Part shown: positions 9,240 through 20,645 of the stretch, piece after piece
Numbering within the stretch: position 1 is the first letter of the stretch
Layout of the letters: the number at the start of each line of letters is the position of its first letter
From: Isochrysis galbana
Taxonomy: Eukaryota > Haptophyta > Isochrysidales > Isochrysidaceae
Reading direction: 5' to 3'
Length of the DNA stretch: 64,000 nucleotides
Assembly: GCA_018136815.1 (NCBI GenBank)
Contig: CM030937.1
Span: forward strand, 3,523,820 to 3,587,819
Translations under genes and position numbers: made by a program
The notes under the pieces: generated by a model
The model's database searches: none
The model's input: only the letters and a program-made list of their open reading frames with translations
Told to the model about the DNA's origin: nothing

Positions 9240-10849
9240 ATTGATTGCTTCACGCGCGTTTCAATCATTAAGAGAAGCTTATCCTGCGATATTATCGGGT
9301 CGGCGATGCGACCGGCGATGGCGCTCTGCCTCGCCCAAGCCGCGGTGGTTGCCTCATGGGCACCACCGCGATGATTCCCCAGGATCTATATTCATCCTTC
9401 ATCCAAGGTGCGGGACTTCTACCGTCCCCGCTCTGACACTTGTGACTTCCAATAACCCCCCCTCCTCCGCGCCAAAAGGCGCGGGACTTCGACCGTCCCC
9501 ATTGTGACTGCCCCTCCCCCTAAGGGAATACATGAGTTATTATACTTCACTGGGCTTTTCACAGACGCCTCCTGTGAAAAGGTCACACTGCTTGTGAAAA
9601 GATTGGGTATATATGCGGGGGGTAATTTTCCCCCGTGTTCGGGTGGTGCACTGGGACTTTTGATGGCCCGCACCTTCCTCACGCCCTCCCTTGTTGCAGT
9701 TTGGCCTGGGAGTGCGCCTCCTGCCCTGTGCCCACTAGGGGTCTAGTCGTCTAGTCTAGTTGTTCAGGGTTGTGAATGCTCAGCTCGTGCAAAAGGGCAG
9801 AGTCTGAGGGTGACCGATGGGCCCCCGGAGGGGAGTTGGAGCCCGACAGGGAGGGCACGGCAGGTGTCTCCCCCATGCGATGGCGGGGGTGGAAGGGGTC
9901 AAAGGTGTAGGTGGGGGTATTGAATGCGTGCGTGAGAGTAATGAGCCCAAGGCTGCGCGCGCGGCGAGAATATTAGTAGTAATTATTTTTGTCGCAGAAG
10001 TGATGCGATACAGATCGTGGGTGTCCTTTAGCGCGCCGAAAGAGCAAGGCCAGGACGAGGCTTTCGTCACTCACACTCACACCGCATAATAGATGAGCGC
10101 ATGTCACGTACATGCATGGGCATTAAATCTGAAACAAATCATGTATCATGCATCATGAGGGACACAATGGTCACCCCGGCTTGGGTGATTTGTGCGTAGG
10201 AGGGGAAGGCGATGCAAGGCATGATGAAAAGTGTACGATGGCTGCCGTTGTTAAGCGCAAATGTGGGAGCTGCAGACACAAGAATCAACGGCAACCACTC
10301 TCCGCATCAGAAACCGTGAAGCAGAGGCAATCGAAAGCATTTGGGTATGCGGACATTATGTGAGGGCAGAGCCGGCGGCGAGTTTTCCATGTCGTCGTTG
10401 CACGCCCACGTTGCCAACTACATATGATGCTGATAGAGCGTTCGAGCCGGGAGAATAGCCTAAAAATGCATTCGGAGAGACGGATGAGCACGCGTGCGCG
10501 TCGTGAAGAATGATGCCTGCGACGCAGTATATCTTCCGCCCGTGGAATTCGCCTACGGGGAGTTCCTCCGCCCGCCGTACGGAAGGGCAAAAGGAGCGAC
10601 GTGGGCTTGCGTGACACGACACCCTTAGGGCAACTTGCAAAATCTATGCGCGACGCTTTCTCCCGTATGGCTCGCGCGGTGCGCGGGAAAATGCATAGAG
10701 CGCTGAACTTGAAAGAGGAAGGGATGGGTGACCCAGGAGCGACAGCGTCGAGCCGCAGCAGTGAGTGGGATGTGCATTGTTCAAATGCACCCGCATGCGC
10801 AGCCAGCCAATGGCACATCCATGTGCACGGATTCCTCTAATGGGAGACA
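9240..10849. other. Intergenic stretch with no gene recognised
   Basis: A near-repeat of GCGGGACTTCnACCGTCCCC occurs at about 9411-9432 and 9480-9501. Open frames here (for example 10601-10840 plus) lack family features, and I could not link them by splice sites. The last part, 10700-10849, presumably includes the 3' UTR of the minus-strand formate-tetrahydrofolate ligase gene. Confidence 0.4.
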
Positions 10850-13770
10850 CTACGAAAGCCCAACGACTTTCGGCGTGGCCCCATCCATGTCCAGGTCGAT
10901 TTGATAGTACGCTGGGCAGATGGGCAACCCCGGAATGAAGGTGATGGCGCCAAGGGAGACGACGAGGAACCCGGCGCCCGCAGACACAGTAATGTCTTTG
11001 ACTGTGACCTACGTCGTGGCCCATACACGTAACAAGCGTGGTCATCCGGCCCTAGCTTGATGCTCACTGGCATGGTGAGCTGCCGCGGACACGGCGAACG
11101 CGAGCTACCGAGCGCACCTTGAAGCCCGACGGCGCACCCAGCTTTGTTGCGTCGTCGGAAAGGGAGTATTGCGTCTTAGACATACAGATAGGAAGCTGCG
11201 AGATCGCAGGATCGCGCTCATACCTGCGACGGAACCAAGGGGTCCAGGCAAGAGGCGCATAAATATAGTAACCTGGGCTGGTTTGCCGCGATCCGAGGCT
11301 GCGGGACGACGGAGCTGCATTCTCTCGGCCAGCGTGGCCAGCTCTGGCTGGGGTGCATTTCTCGAGGCGGTACCTAGCGATCTTTTCCTCGGCCACGTCG
11401 GTGTAGGTGGCTCCGTCTCCGCCGTAGACCTTGGTGACGATGGCATTGATCTTGCTCTTGATACTGTCCGTCTTGGCATCGTATACATGGCGGAAGTCCC
11501 TTGCCGGTGAGGCGATGTCGCACGCAGCAGTGACCGCTTTGGCGAGTTCGACAGCTCCTGCTCCTCCGTGGGCAAAGTGAGTGGCTGGGACAGCGGCGAA
11601 GGCGCCCGCATCGAGAGCGAGCTTCGCGACAAGCTCGATCTGAAAGGAGCCAAGGAGGTACAGGCCATCGGCCATGAGCGCAAAGCGATGGATGGAACAC
11701 GGGGGCCACGGGAGCGAGGTGCACAGCGGCTGCGGCCAGGGCGCGGCACGGTGCGGTACCTCCGCATCCGTATCGGTTGCGAAGCGGTTGATGGCAACCA
11801 CCGGCTGGACGCCATGTGTGCGGACGTTGCGAATGTGCGCGGCAAGATTGGCGATGCCCGCGCGAATCAGCTCGAGGTTCTCAGTCTTGTACTCCACCGG
11901 GAGCGGCGAACCTGCCTCCACCTGCCATCAGAAGCAAGCACCACGGACGCTATGGACGCGGGGCTGCGGGCTGTATACGCTGGGCTGGCCATCTGCATCA
12001 AGGGCGTTGATTAGGACCGGCTAGCATACCTTGGGCGCTTTGCAAGAGTGTAGCTTGAGGGCGCGCACGGTGCACACGATGACGGCACACGAGGGGCGCA
12101 GCCCGGAGTAGAAGCTTTTGATATTGAAAAACTTCTCACCGCCCATGTCGGAACCGAAGCCTGCCTGCAGGCGCAGCGGGCGGGTGGTGTGAAGAGGCGT
12201 GTGCCGAAAGGAGCGGGGATCCGGAGCTGGCCGGTGCGTTCGTTCAAGTGCGAAAAGCCAGCCATCGAGCACGCGAACGGCCCGCCAGTCCTCAAGCACG
12301 CGGGACGAGCACCCAAGGAGCAGAGGCGCACTTCAGTAAGCACATAACCGTCCTCGCCAACCAACTTGAGCGCCAGCCGGTCGGCAACGACGCTCGAGTT
12401 GCCATGCGCAATGTTGGCGAAGGGGCCGCAGTGCACGAGTGCGGGCGTCCCCTCGAGAGTTTGCATCGTCGTCGGCATGAGCGCATCCATCAACAGCACC
12501 GTCAGCGCTCCCGTAATACCAAAATCATCCGCAGTCAGGGGGTTGCCACTGCGTGTCGAGGCGGAGATGGGGGGAAGAGGCTTGGCACCTGGGGCTCCAG
12601 TTTGGCGTCATGCCTGCAAGGCCCAGCTATCGGTGCGGCTACTTACCGCTTGTCGAAGCAGGCGATCATCCTACCAAGACGCATCCGGAGGTCGACGAGG
12701 TCGGTGGCGAGTGCGAGGACGGCCATGATCTCGGAGGCGACCGTGATCTGGAAGCCCGTAGAACGCGAGAGCTGCTCTCCCGTCTTCTTGTTAACCTGCA
12801 CGTGGAGGCCGTGGGGCGTGCGCTATTGGTGGGGCGTGCACCGTTGGCATCGACTGGGCTTCAGCCGGGCCCAGCCCCGGGTGCGAGAGCGTGTCCCGTC
12901 GCCTTATCCGCGCGCGCTCACCTCGGTCGGCGACAGGCCAATGTCGACCGCTCGGAGGTGGCGGTCATTGGTGTCCGTCACGCGCTTCCACGAGATGGTG
13001 CTCGGGTCGATGTCGAGGCGGATGAAGGCCTTCTTCTGCTCATCCGTCAGGTCCTCGGGCGCGGCGCCCTTTGGGACGCCGATTCTAGTGAGCCGCCCCT
13101 CCATCCCCCGCGAGAAGGTGCGGTGGCCGCCCTCGCCCGCAGGGCAGAGCTTGTTCCACAGCACGGCATCGCTCGCTGTCGATTCGTGGAAGAGGCGTGC
13201 GTCGATGGCGGCAGCAAAGAGGTTGTTCGCCGCAGTGATGGCGTGGATGTCGCCCGTCATGTGCAGGTTGAATTCCTCCATCGGCACAACCTGTGCGTAG
13301 CCCCCACCGGCCGCGCCACCCTTGACCCCAAAAGTGGGCCCCATCGACGGCTGCCGGATGCACGTGACCACCTTCTTGCCCAGGTGTGCGCCGATTGCCT
13401 GCGAGAGGCCGATGGTGGTGGTCGACTTGCCCTCTCCGAGCGGCGTGGGGTTGATACCGACGACGACGACGTAGCGGCCGTCGGGCTTATGTCTCGCACG
13501 CTCGTAGTACGAGAGCGAGAGCTTCCCCTTGTACGGCCCATACGCCAGGATCTCGGAGGGCCTCACATCGAACTCTGAGAGGAAGAGCTCTGAGATGGGT
13601 GTGAGGCCTGCGGTGGCCTCCTGCGAGATGACGACGTCGGCGGGGACGGGCGAGCGAGGCGAGAGGCGCGGGCGGTGGCGCCGGTACCGCGATGCCAGGC
13701 GCAGTGCCGCCGCAGCGAGCACGCCGCCCGCGGCGAGCAGAGGAAGACCCACTCCCCATCGGGAGGCCAT
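10850..13770 (-). CDS. Formate-tetrahydrofolate ligase, monofunctional, 8 exons
   Basis: It makes 10-formyl-THF from formate, ATP and THF in one-carbon metabolism. Exons (minus): 13770-12922, 12795-12647, 12548-12332, 12164-12030, 11921-11760, 11639-11374, 11223-11118 and 11008-10850. The sum is 2043 nt (680 aa plus stop). All seven introns (98-167 bp) are GT-AG. Hallmarks are the P-loop [109 protein letters not shown] and [15 protein letters not shown]. The C-terminus is [24 protein letters not shown]. About 45 extra N-terminal residues hold a hydrophobic stretch ([18 protein letters not shown]) followed by Arg-rich sequence; this could be an organelle transit peptide or an anchor. No dehydrogenase/cyclohydrolase domain is present. 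Confidence 0.93.
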
Positions 13771-13795
13771 CTCGCTCCCCTCTCTCTTCCCTTCT

Positions 13796-14034
13796 CTTCT
13801 CTCTCACTCCCTCTCTCTCTCCCTCCCTCCCTCCCTTCCTGTATCTCTCTCTCTCTCTCCTCTCTTCTCTCTCTGTCTCTCTTCTCTCTCCCCCTCCCTC
13901 CCTCCCTCTCTCCCTCCCTCTCTCCCTCCCTCCCTCCCTCCCTCCCTCTCTCTCTCTCCCTTCTCTCCCCCTTCTCTCCCCCTTCTCTCCCCCTTCTCTC
14001 TCCCTTCTCTCTCCCTTCTCTCTCGCGCGCGAGG
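13796..14034. repeat. Polypyrimidine microsatellite, (CTCTCC/CTCCCT)n
   Basis: About 240 bases are almost pure C/T on the plus strand (CTCCCTCCCTCT, CCCTTCTCTC units). They begin 25 bases upstream of the start codon of the minus-strand formate-tetrahydrofolate ligase gene, so on the gene's sense strand the 5' leader or promoter is a GA tract. All six frames through it are low-complexity shadows. Confidence 0.9.
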
Positions 14035-14990
14035 GAAGTAGTAGGAAGAGCAGGGGAGAAGATCTGGGAGAGAGAGAGATAAAAAGGAGAGATCACTTCC
14101 ATGCTCTATTCCAATACTTCTTGTTCCCCCTCTTCTTTTGATAAAATGAATAGATACCTGATATGTAGGAGACTAGTGTAATGGCCTCTCGCGCTCCCCA
14201 TCAAGACGCCCCTCACCATTACATGAATTCTGTGTCCCTCTTCATGACTGGAAGATCACCTCTGGACTTTCTCTTCACCTTTTGACATCTAGATGATGGA
14301 GTGGAGCTCTAGATAGAGATGATAGATGGAGAGCGGAGGGGAAGGAGAGAGAAGAAGCAAGCGGGAGCTGCCCCTTCATGGTGGTGGGGGGGGGAGGGGG
14401 AGAGGCCCCCCCGCGGGCGGAGATTCCTCCCCCCTCTCTCTGCGCACCCACCCACACACGGCTTGCCACACACGCACACGAGCAATCCCTAGAGCCTAGC
14501 TCCACTCGACTCTCGCGTAGAGCTCTAGAGTAGAGTAGAGTAGCACCGGGCTGAAGTAAAGTTGAGTGTTCGTTCGTCGCTCCTATTGTAAAGTACTCTG
14601 TGCCCTCATCAAGCGAGAGCCCCTCTCCCTCCGTCCGCCCTCATTCCTCACAATCCCTCTCTCTGTGAATGCACAATCTACGATTACTTTGTACAATCGC
14701 CAAAAACAACCAGAGAACGATCGAACCATCTCGAGACGGTGGCACAACTCGTGGAACACCGGAGGCCCCGCTCTTCACAGCGCCTTCATAGTGCCAATCG
14801 GCTGTTCGGTCGGCGAGCCTTCCCCCCCCCCCCCCCGCCAGGCCCTCGAGGCCGCCGGCAGCTCGCGCAGCCCTCCTCTCTTCATGAATCTTCTGGCGCG
14901 TCCCTTTAAGAACGGCTTGGCCAAACGACCCCGCTCGCGTCGCCTCCTGGCGCTCGCGTCGCCTCCTGGCGCTCGCTCCCCCTCCCTGCG
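14035..14990. promoter_or_regulatory. Divergent intergenic region between folate ligase and cytochrome b561 genes
   Basis: It separates two divergently transcribed genes and holds no convincing coding frame. There are several TAGAG/CTCTAG-type short repeats at 14510-14545, a run of about 16 C at 14821-14836, and a doubled 18-base unit (CGTCGCCTCCTGGCGCTC) at 14938-14973 just before the b561 start. It may serve as a shared promoter region; this is inferred from layout only. Confidence 0.35.
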
Positions 14991-16012
14991 ATGCTCGGCC
15001 GGCCGCGCGCCCTCCTCGCCCTCCTCGCCGCCACCTCGGCCGGGCTCGCCGTCTATGTGGGCCGGCCGTGGAGGTGGTTCTCGTACCACCCGCTCCTCAT
15101 GCTCCTCGCCCACCTCGCCCTAGCCTCGGTCCGCCCCCCGCTCAGATCCCTGCCTTGACCCCCATGCCCCCCAGCCTCCTCCGCATGGATGCTCCTGCCC
15201 CTTGCACCACTCCCTGGTCCACGCCGCCCCCCTATGCTCACACAGGCAGCCACCGCGGCGAAGCGCGAACGTAAGGGGCGGAGCAACACTATTCTGCACG
15301 CACGAGGCATGCTGCTCGCTACTGCGCTCTCGCTTGGTGGCTGGTGCGCAGCCGGACCCAAGTTGCACCTGAGCACACACGAGTGAGAGAGGCGCTGGTG
15401 CCCGCCTCACTGTCCACCTAGAGAACCTTTCGGTAGACGAAACGACAAAGTCTGGATTTGTGCAACACGCCGAAACGCTGATCGCCCAGCGGACGGCGTC
15501 TCGCGACGTCCCTACTGTCTGCACTGATAGGTATATCATCTATGAGCAGAAGATCATGCTTGGAAAGCCGCACAACACCACATACCACTCGCTCGCCGGC
15601 CTTGCCACGCTCGTCTCCTTCTGCGGCCTCTCGCTCGTCGGCGTCGTTGCACTCCATCCAGATTTTGGCCTCCTAAAGGCGTCGAAGATTATTCGCACCG
15701 TCCACAAAATGTTTGGCCGCGCCGCAACAGTCGTCTCTTTTGCCGCTCTCGCGAGCGGAACCGCAACCATTGCCGGTGCGTATTCTTGCCTGGCCATTGC
15801 GTGGCCTTCTCCTCGCACCCAGCGGCAGACTACATCCCACCATCCACTCCTACTCATTCTCAGCCACTGCCAGTGCGTTTATCGTTGTGCCCTTCCCGTC
15901 AGGCAATGGCATCGCTGCCATGCTGAGCGTCCTCTTGGCCGTCGTCGCATGGACTTTGATCATGGCATCTCCGGCGTCCTTGGCCGGAGGTTCGTCTCGC
16001 CATGCTGTCTGA
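14991..16012 (+). CDS. Cytochrome b561 transmembrane protein, CYB561D2-like, 4 exons
   Basis: It is a predicted di-heme membrane reductase of the cytochrome b561 group. Exons: 14991-15128, 15246-15382, 15531-15775 and 15903-16012. They total 630 nt (209 aa), near the roughly 220 aa of CYB561D2. The introns (117, 148 and 127 bp) begin with GT and end with AG; the first donor (TCG|GTCCGC) is weak. Conserved heme-ligand neighbourhoods are WFSYHPLLML in exon 1, ILHARGMLLATAL in exon 2, and TTYHSLAGLATLVSF plus IIRTVHKMFGRAATV in exon 3. The segment SRNT-like 'RKGRSNTILHA' matches the loop before the second core helix. Six hydrophobic segments are visible. Electron donor and location are unknown. 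The exon-1/exon-2 junction is the least certain part. Confidence 0.8.
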
Positions 16013-16385
16013 TGTCCGCTGTGTGCCCGATCGATGGCTGCCCGGCTTGTGTTCGCCTGCCGTCATGTTGGCCGTTCGTCTCTTTGGATGCACTCACTAT
16101 ACCCTACCACCCCCGACGGCACCTCTCTTTGGATTCACTGCGCGGAAGAGGGCAGTATGGCGGTGTGACAGGCAATCCACACGGGAGTCGACGAGGGCGA
16201 GCTCCTCGCCGCGGCCAGTGCTGAATGCGCAGTGTGGTAGGGTGTGATGTTCATCCTTTCAAGATTGTCGTAGGTACAGAAACCATCAGCTGCAGATTGC
16301 GCAGTTGCGCAGTAGTGCCCATTGCTATCACTCACACTACGCACGTGTCGCATAGCGAAATCGAAATCCCATGCAATACAGATTT
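16013..16385. other. 3' flank of the cytochrome b561 gene
   Basis: No gene was recognised here. It contains ordinary sequence up to the retroelement head at 16386. Confidence 0.4.
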
Positions 16386-16495
16386 CAACAAAGATCATAC
16401 TTGGTTCACCCATGGCAACTAAGATCATACTTGGTTCACCCATGGGGGGCCACGAGCCCCTCCCCCCTCTCCACTCCTCCCCTACCGTGGGGATG
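16386..16495 (+). mobile_element. Retroelement head fragment with a duplicated first 30 bases
   Basis: The head motif occurs twice in tandem (16386-16406 and 16417-16436, both with AGATCATACTTGGTTCACCC), and only the second is followed by ATGGGGGGCCACGAGCCCC. The first AT-rich centre reads GATCAT in place of TTTAT, so the palindrome is impaired. The duplication of the extreme 5' end looks like a template-jump product. Element sequence fades near 16495. Confidence 0.65.
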
Positions 16496-16499
16496 TCCG

Positions 16500-17345
16500 A
16501 GCAATGCTGCTCTCACTCTTGGAGATTGCGCCTGCGAGGGCGCGCCGGTAGCTCATGGACCTTTCCTCAGGACCCATGTTGGAAGTGACTACGGGCATGG
16601 CGAACGACGCACGGAGGGCGCGGAAGTGCGAAAGGAGGCTTGTGGGGGGTTGTGGCAAGCAGGTGGGTGTTGGCTTAGGCACGTGCTTGGCTTGTATTGA
16701 CTCGTTGACTCGGGGCATAGACTCGGGAACTCGGGGGGACTCGCTTGGCAACACGGTGGGACTCGACGAAGTTGCTACAAAAAACACTCACGAAGAACCC
16801 AAAAACCAACGACGTTGGGCACAGAAAACTAACGTAAACACTCATCCGGAATCATACGATGAACAAACCCCTCCCGCGCGGCGAAAGCTGGAGGACTAAG
16901 AGCGTGCGGAGCGCCGGCGCTTCTCCGATCCTTGCTCGCGGCTGCCACGTCGCTCCTCACGCGCAGCCAGCCGAGCCGCACGCGTCCTCGCCCGCTTTGC
17001 CCGATCATTCTCGGCTTGCTCTCCCCGGCGTAGCGCGATTTCCACTTCCTGAGCGCGGATCATCGCACCGGAGTCGGAGCTATCCTCATCGCACAACACG
17101 TGCGTAGGGGGCACCTCCTCTCATTGCCGTAATCCCCGCGGCCGATGACGCCGTGCAACAGTCGCACGGGAAAAGAAGGAAGTTGGATGCCGGTGCCGAC
17201 CGGGTTTTGGCACAATGTAGCTGTTTATGGTCTCCGGCTATCCTCGCAGTTTGTCGCTGCAGCACTCTAGCAATCCCGGGAGTGCGCAACGCTACCCCTT
17301 CGCCGTCTGAAGGAGCCTAGGCCCCAGACATGACCATGAATGCAA
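16500..17345 (+). mobile_element. Rearranged pieces of the element at 50887-51646
   Basis: Bases 16505-16690 encode LLSLLEIAPARA and DLSSGPMLEVTTGMANDARR, matching LISLLEIACEGA and ELSSGLTTGMVIDARRM in the 244-aa frame at 51621-50887. Bases 17255-17330 match another part of the same frame (RECATLPLRRLKEPRPQT) but sit downstream, in the opposite order. Stops interrupt both pieces. The stretch between them (16700-17250) has no recognised gene. Confidence 0.55.
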
Positions 17346-17599
17346 GCCGGGGCGCTCAGATGACCCGCCCGCCCGCCCCCGGGCTTTGCCGGAGTCTCTG
17401 CAGGGCCTGCAGGGACAGCATCTTCACCTGCGTCTTCACCTGCGTCGGCGTGCGGCATTGGCCAACGGCTCAGTGCAGATGCGCATCTTCCCGAAGTCTT
17501 CCCAGTTGGATTTTTTTTTATTTAGAGAGCACCCCAGAGTTTCCGAGAGTCGCGCCCATGGCCGCACTCCTGGGGGCTCTGGGCGAGCTCTCTCGACCG

Positions 17600-17905
17600 C
17601 CGTCGGCCCATCCATGCTTGCGCGAACGGTGTTCCCGCCGGTGCCATGCCTCCCTCCAGCCCCAGTGCTCCCTGTGCTCAGCCCTCCGTGAGCACGGTGC
17701 GCGCCTGGAGGCTGGAGGGCCCCATGCCCCATCCCATACCTCAACAATTCACTGAATCACAAGCCATAGCCACAGCCACTCCACTCCTCAAGCCACACGT
17801 CATTCCAACAAATGTTGCACCGTCTTGATCTCGTCTTGGAACGCCTCATCTGGGCGGGCCTCACCTGCAAGACGTCGAAATGCGTTTTCTTTAACAGTTT
17901 TTTTC
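17600..17905 (+). mobile_element. Mixed retroelement fragments: LINE 5' sequence and Ty3/gypsy RT piece
   Basis: Bases 17640-17800 (MPPSSPSAPCAQPSVSTV frame) match 30285-30100 on the minus strand. Bases 17812-17900 encode MLHRLDLVLERLIWAGLTCK followed by TSKCVFF, the H-x-x-HL-LVL-RL--AGL-LK-SKC-F segment that ends the RT domain of Ty3/gypsy elements. No other RT motif remains on either side. Confidence 0.6.
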
Positions 17906-18005
17906 GACCACTCTCGGAGGTGAACTTCAGGCCCGGGCGCCACGCTTGCGCGCACGACACGCATCAAGGCGTTTCTTCCCCTCCCTGGAGGCCAAGCTAA
18001 AAAAA

Positions 18006-18329
18006 GGGAACCTCAAGTTGCATCCTCTGCTGATTATCTCGGCCACTTTGTTTCGCGTCGCATCGCGCATCGCGCGCACGGTCAAAAAGAAAAAAGCAGC
18101 ACCGCCCTTATCCCTTATCCTCATTATATAGTTAAAAGGCCCCTGTTTGACCGCCCGAAGGGAGGGTCTGGGCAGGTGTGGCAAAGCCACCCCTCCACTT
18201 GCCCCAAGTACCAAGTAGAGGCCGAGGGCCAAGGGCGGGCGCGCGCGGTTCCCTCCCCCCTATCAGGGGGGGGGGGGGACGGAAGAGGGGATGGAGCGTG
18301 CCCCCCATGCAAACCAAGTATAAACTTAG
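18006..18329. mobile_element. Diverged retroelement pieces ending in a head palindrome
   Basis: Bases 18006-18024 carry the recurring GGGAACCTCAAGTTGCATC motif. Bases 18130-18329 form a GC-rich segment that closes with AACCAAGTATAAACTTAG (18312-18329), the head palindrome read from the minus strand and preceded on that strand by CAT-side sequence like other copies. The body does not clearly match the 750-bp element. It is probably a related minus-sense element without a recognisable tail. Confidence 0.45.
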
Positions 18330-19056
18330 CCGTTCCCGGTCCCGGAGAGCATATACTCTCTGCGAGTGAGTCCGGTGTCCTTGTCGAACCGTGCCCAGAT
18401 GAGAATTGTTCTAAAAATTAAATAAGATAATTAAGATTAACTTACGAAGCCAACCCCTCCGCTGAATGGACCCCCCCTTTCGTGGATGAATTATCGCCGC
18501 CGCATTGCTTGAATGTGGCAAACTGTGATCGTTTCGTGTGCTCCGCAGTCACCCGCCACCTTTCTGGGAGAACCGTGATTCATGAGTGGAGCCATGAAAG
18601 CCACCAGCACCACAACGTTCGGCGCAGCTTCAAAACATCCATCATCGCTCTTCGCGCCAGTGGCTGCTCACACGCACGACCAGCTCACAGAACTCCTTAG
18701 GGCCATTCACCAGTGCCGATCAAGCAATTGAAGGCAAGCCCGCCACCTTGCGCCAAGTCTTTGATTTAAGCTACCGCATTTGAAGGCGCCAAGGCGAGGG
18801 CTGGGACCCATGCCAATTCCGGGTCACAAATCATGAAGAAGAATAGCCCGATGCTTCCCATGACGTGCAAGGCCTGGCCACCGCACCGAAGTTCTTGAAG
18901 CTTAGTTTGCCATCATAGGCACACCTCCACCGGCAGGTACCGCTGACATCGCACGATCGATAACTCAGACACGGGCGGATGAGTCCATTTCATATAAGGT
19001 GCATCTCTGGGTCACCTTGCACAAACCTCAGGATAACCTTCCGACATGGTATACGA
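18330..19056. other. Intergenic region, no gene recognised
   Basis: About 700 bases carry only short frames without family features. The right end may contain the 3' UTR of the coiled-coil gene that ends at 19057. Confidence 0.35.
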
Positions 19057-19671
19057 CTACTCCTCGGCCTCCGCATCCATCGCCGCCTGCGCTGCAGCTG
19101 CTTCTTTATGCTTGACGATAAGAATTCTGTAGAGCAAACGGTTTGCGTAGGTTCAATCCTTCGCCACACACTTTTAGCATTGCAGAATTACTCAGCCGTG
19201 GCATGCAAAAGACAAAGCGAACCTTTCAATGTCATCCTTCTTGGACTGGAGGAGCTCCTCGTAGAGGTTTCGCCTGACCTGAACGCACATATCAGGTGCT
19301 TAACTGTGCAAAAGTCGGAATCGGCTACGAGCATGCTCAGGCCGCTCATCGGAGTGCGTGAACGTTAGGCTCCACTCACTCTGGACTTCACATGCAGGCT
19401 ATCGATCTTCGAGTGAGTCTCGGGCGTGTTTTCCGCCTTGAGCACGGCAAGCTGCTCAGCGAAGGACGTGCCAAGCTGGGCCATCTTTTCTGTCAGCTCG
19501 CTGTACTCGGCGTTGAGCTCCTGCAGCCCCATGAGCCGGGCAGTGCCCTGGTCAGCAGAGGGCAGCAAAAAGAGGAAAAGCTCAGCGGCTCACCTCGAGC
19601 TGCGCAGCGTACTTGATCTCGATCTGCTCGAGCGGCGAGAGCTCGACCTGCTGATCTTCCTCGTCAGCCAT
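19057..19671 (-). CDS. Small coiled-coil protein, 123 aa, 4 exons
   Basis: Exons on the minus strand: 19671-19594, 19547-19380, 19278-19223 and 19126-19057. They sum to 372 nt, with introns of 46, 101 and 96 bp, all GT-AG. The model rests on phase-perfect joining of four charged, helix-rich pieces. Exon 1 begins MADEEDQQVELSPLEQIEIK; exon 2 contains LNAEYSELTEKMAQLGTSF; exon 3 is VRRNLYEELLQSKKDDIE; exon 4 ends AAMDAEAEE. The protein is acidic, lysine/glutamate-rich and almost wholly helical, suggesting a coiled-coil subunit of a larger complex. No family is recognised. The 46-bp first intron is unusually short but keeps the frame with no competing solution. Confidence 0.6.
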
Positions 19672-19869
19672 CGCTCGTCGAGCCCAGCTCGCTCGAGGAG
19701 AGGGAGACTCGAGAGCGCCGGGAGGCGAGGGCGTGCCGCACTCGACGCAGCCGGCGGGAGGGAGGAAACGTTCGGGGAGGAAGATGGCGTCCGAGGCGAG
19801 ACAATACCGCGAGGGGGCGGATAGGTGGGGCGGCCTCAGCAGGAGCCGATCGGCCAGTGCGGCGGTGGC

Positions 19870-20010
19870 CTAGATGGGAGATACGGGATACGGGATACCG
19901 TATCAACCGTATCTGGAGAACGGGCCAGATACAGCCGTATCTGCTGTATCTGGAGGCTGTCCAGCTCTCGGATACAGCAGATACGGAGGGCTAATGGAGG
20001 GCCCGTAGAG
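19870..20010. repeat. Palindrome cluster built on GATACGG/CCGTATC
   Basis: It starts with CCTAGATGGGAGATACGG, almost the same as the terminal repeat of the MITE at 26730. It then contains several inverted units (GGATACCGTATCAACC, CAGATACAGCCGTATCTG, CAGATACGGAGG) that could fold into a large cruciform. No clean matching right end or target duplication was found. It sits about 200 bases upstream of the coiled-coil gene start. Confidence 0.5.
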
Positions 20011-20504
20011 GGCCAGCTACCGTTATGATTATAGTCAGTTCCAAGGTCCAAGGCTATAAATGTAAACTATAAATAAGCATCACTTCTACCACCATACACG
20101 TCCTCATTACAAGGTGCGGAAACGGCGAAAGAACAAGCTGCTATAAAAATTCTTGAAGATGTCTGAGCGTCTGAGCACGGGGGGAGTCGCGAGTCGCATG
20201 AAGACCAAAAAGCGTTCAATTATCCCCATCCCTGCTAACACCTTTCATTGTCACCTGGAGGTTACTTGACTCAACTTGACACTTGACACTTCACATGTTG
20301 AAACCCACACGTGGTCTGACTCCATTCGCTCGATTTGGGACTTTGGGACAGGGTCGATATCTCGTTGAAATCACGATCCACGTCTCACCACACCAAAGAG
20401 CACTGATGAGTGTATGTCCACCCACACCAAAGAGCACCGACCGCGTAAAAGCAGACAACAAGTTTCGTCACACGTCTATATGGAGGAGACGAGGAAGGGT
20501 GAGC

Positions 20505-20645
20505 AGTTGCCCTGCAGTTGAGCAGTTCCCTGCAGTAGAGCAGTTTCCTGCAGTAGAGCAGTTCCCTGCAGTAGAGCAGTTCCCTGCAGTAGAGCAGTTC
20601 CCTACAATTGAGCAGTTCCCTGCAGTTGAGCAGTTCCCTGCAGTC
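20505..20645. repeat. 18-bp tandem repeat, about 7.5 units
   Basis: The unit TTCCCTGCAGTAGAGCAG is repeated with single-base variants (AG/TG at the AGT position, one unit with ACAATT). It is in frame as a PAVEQF-type hexapeptide on the plus strand, and as CSTAGN on the minus strand, but the surrounding frame has no other coding support. Confidence 0.9.

Noticed and set aside
12248-13578. Long plus-strand frames (up to 350 codons) opposite the formate-tetrahydrofolate ligase gene
   Set aside because: They are GC-bias shadows; the minus strand carries the full set of family motifs with valid introns.
19138-19165. tRNA T-arm-like GGTTCAATCC
   Set aside because: The flanking bases do not form a T stem or acceptor stem, and it falls inside an intron of the coiled-coil gene.
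18979-19368. 129-codon plus-strand frame
   Set aside because: It is antisense to the phase-consistent minus-strand coiled-coil gene and has no recognisable features.
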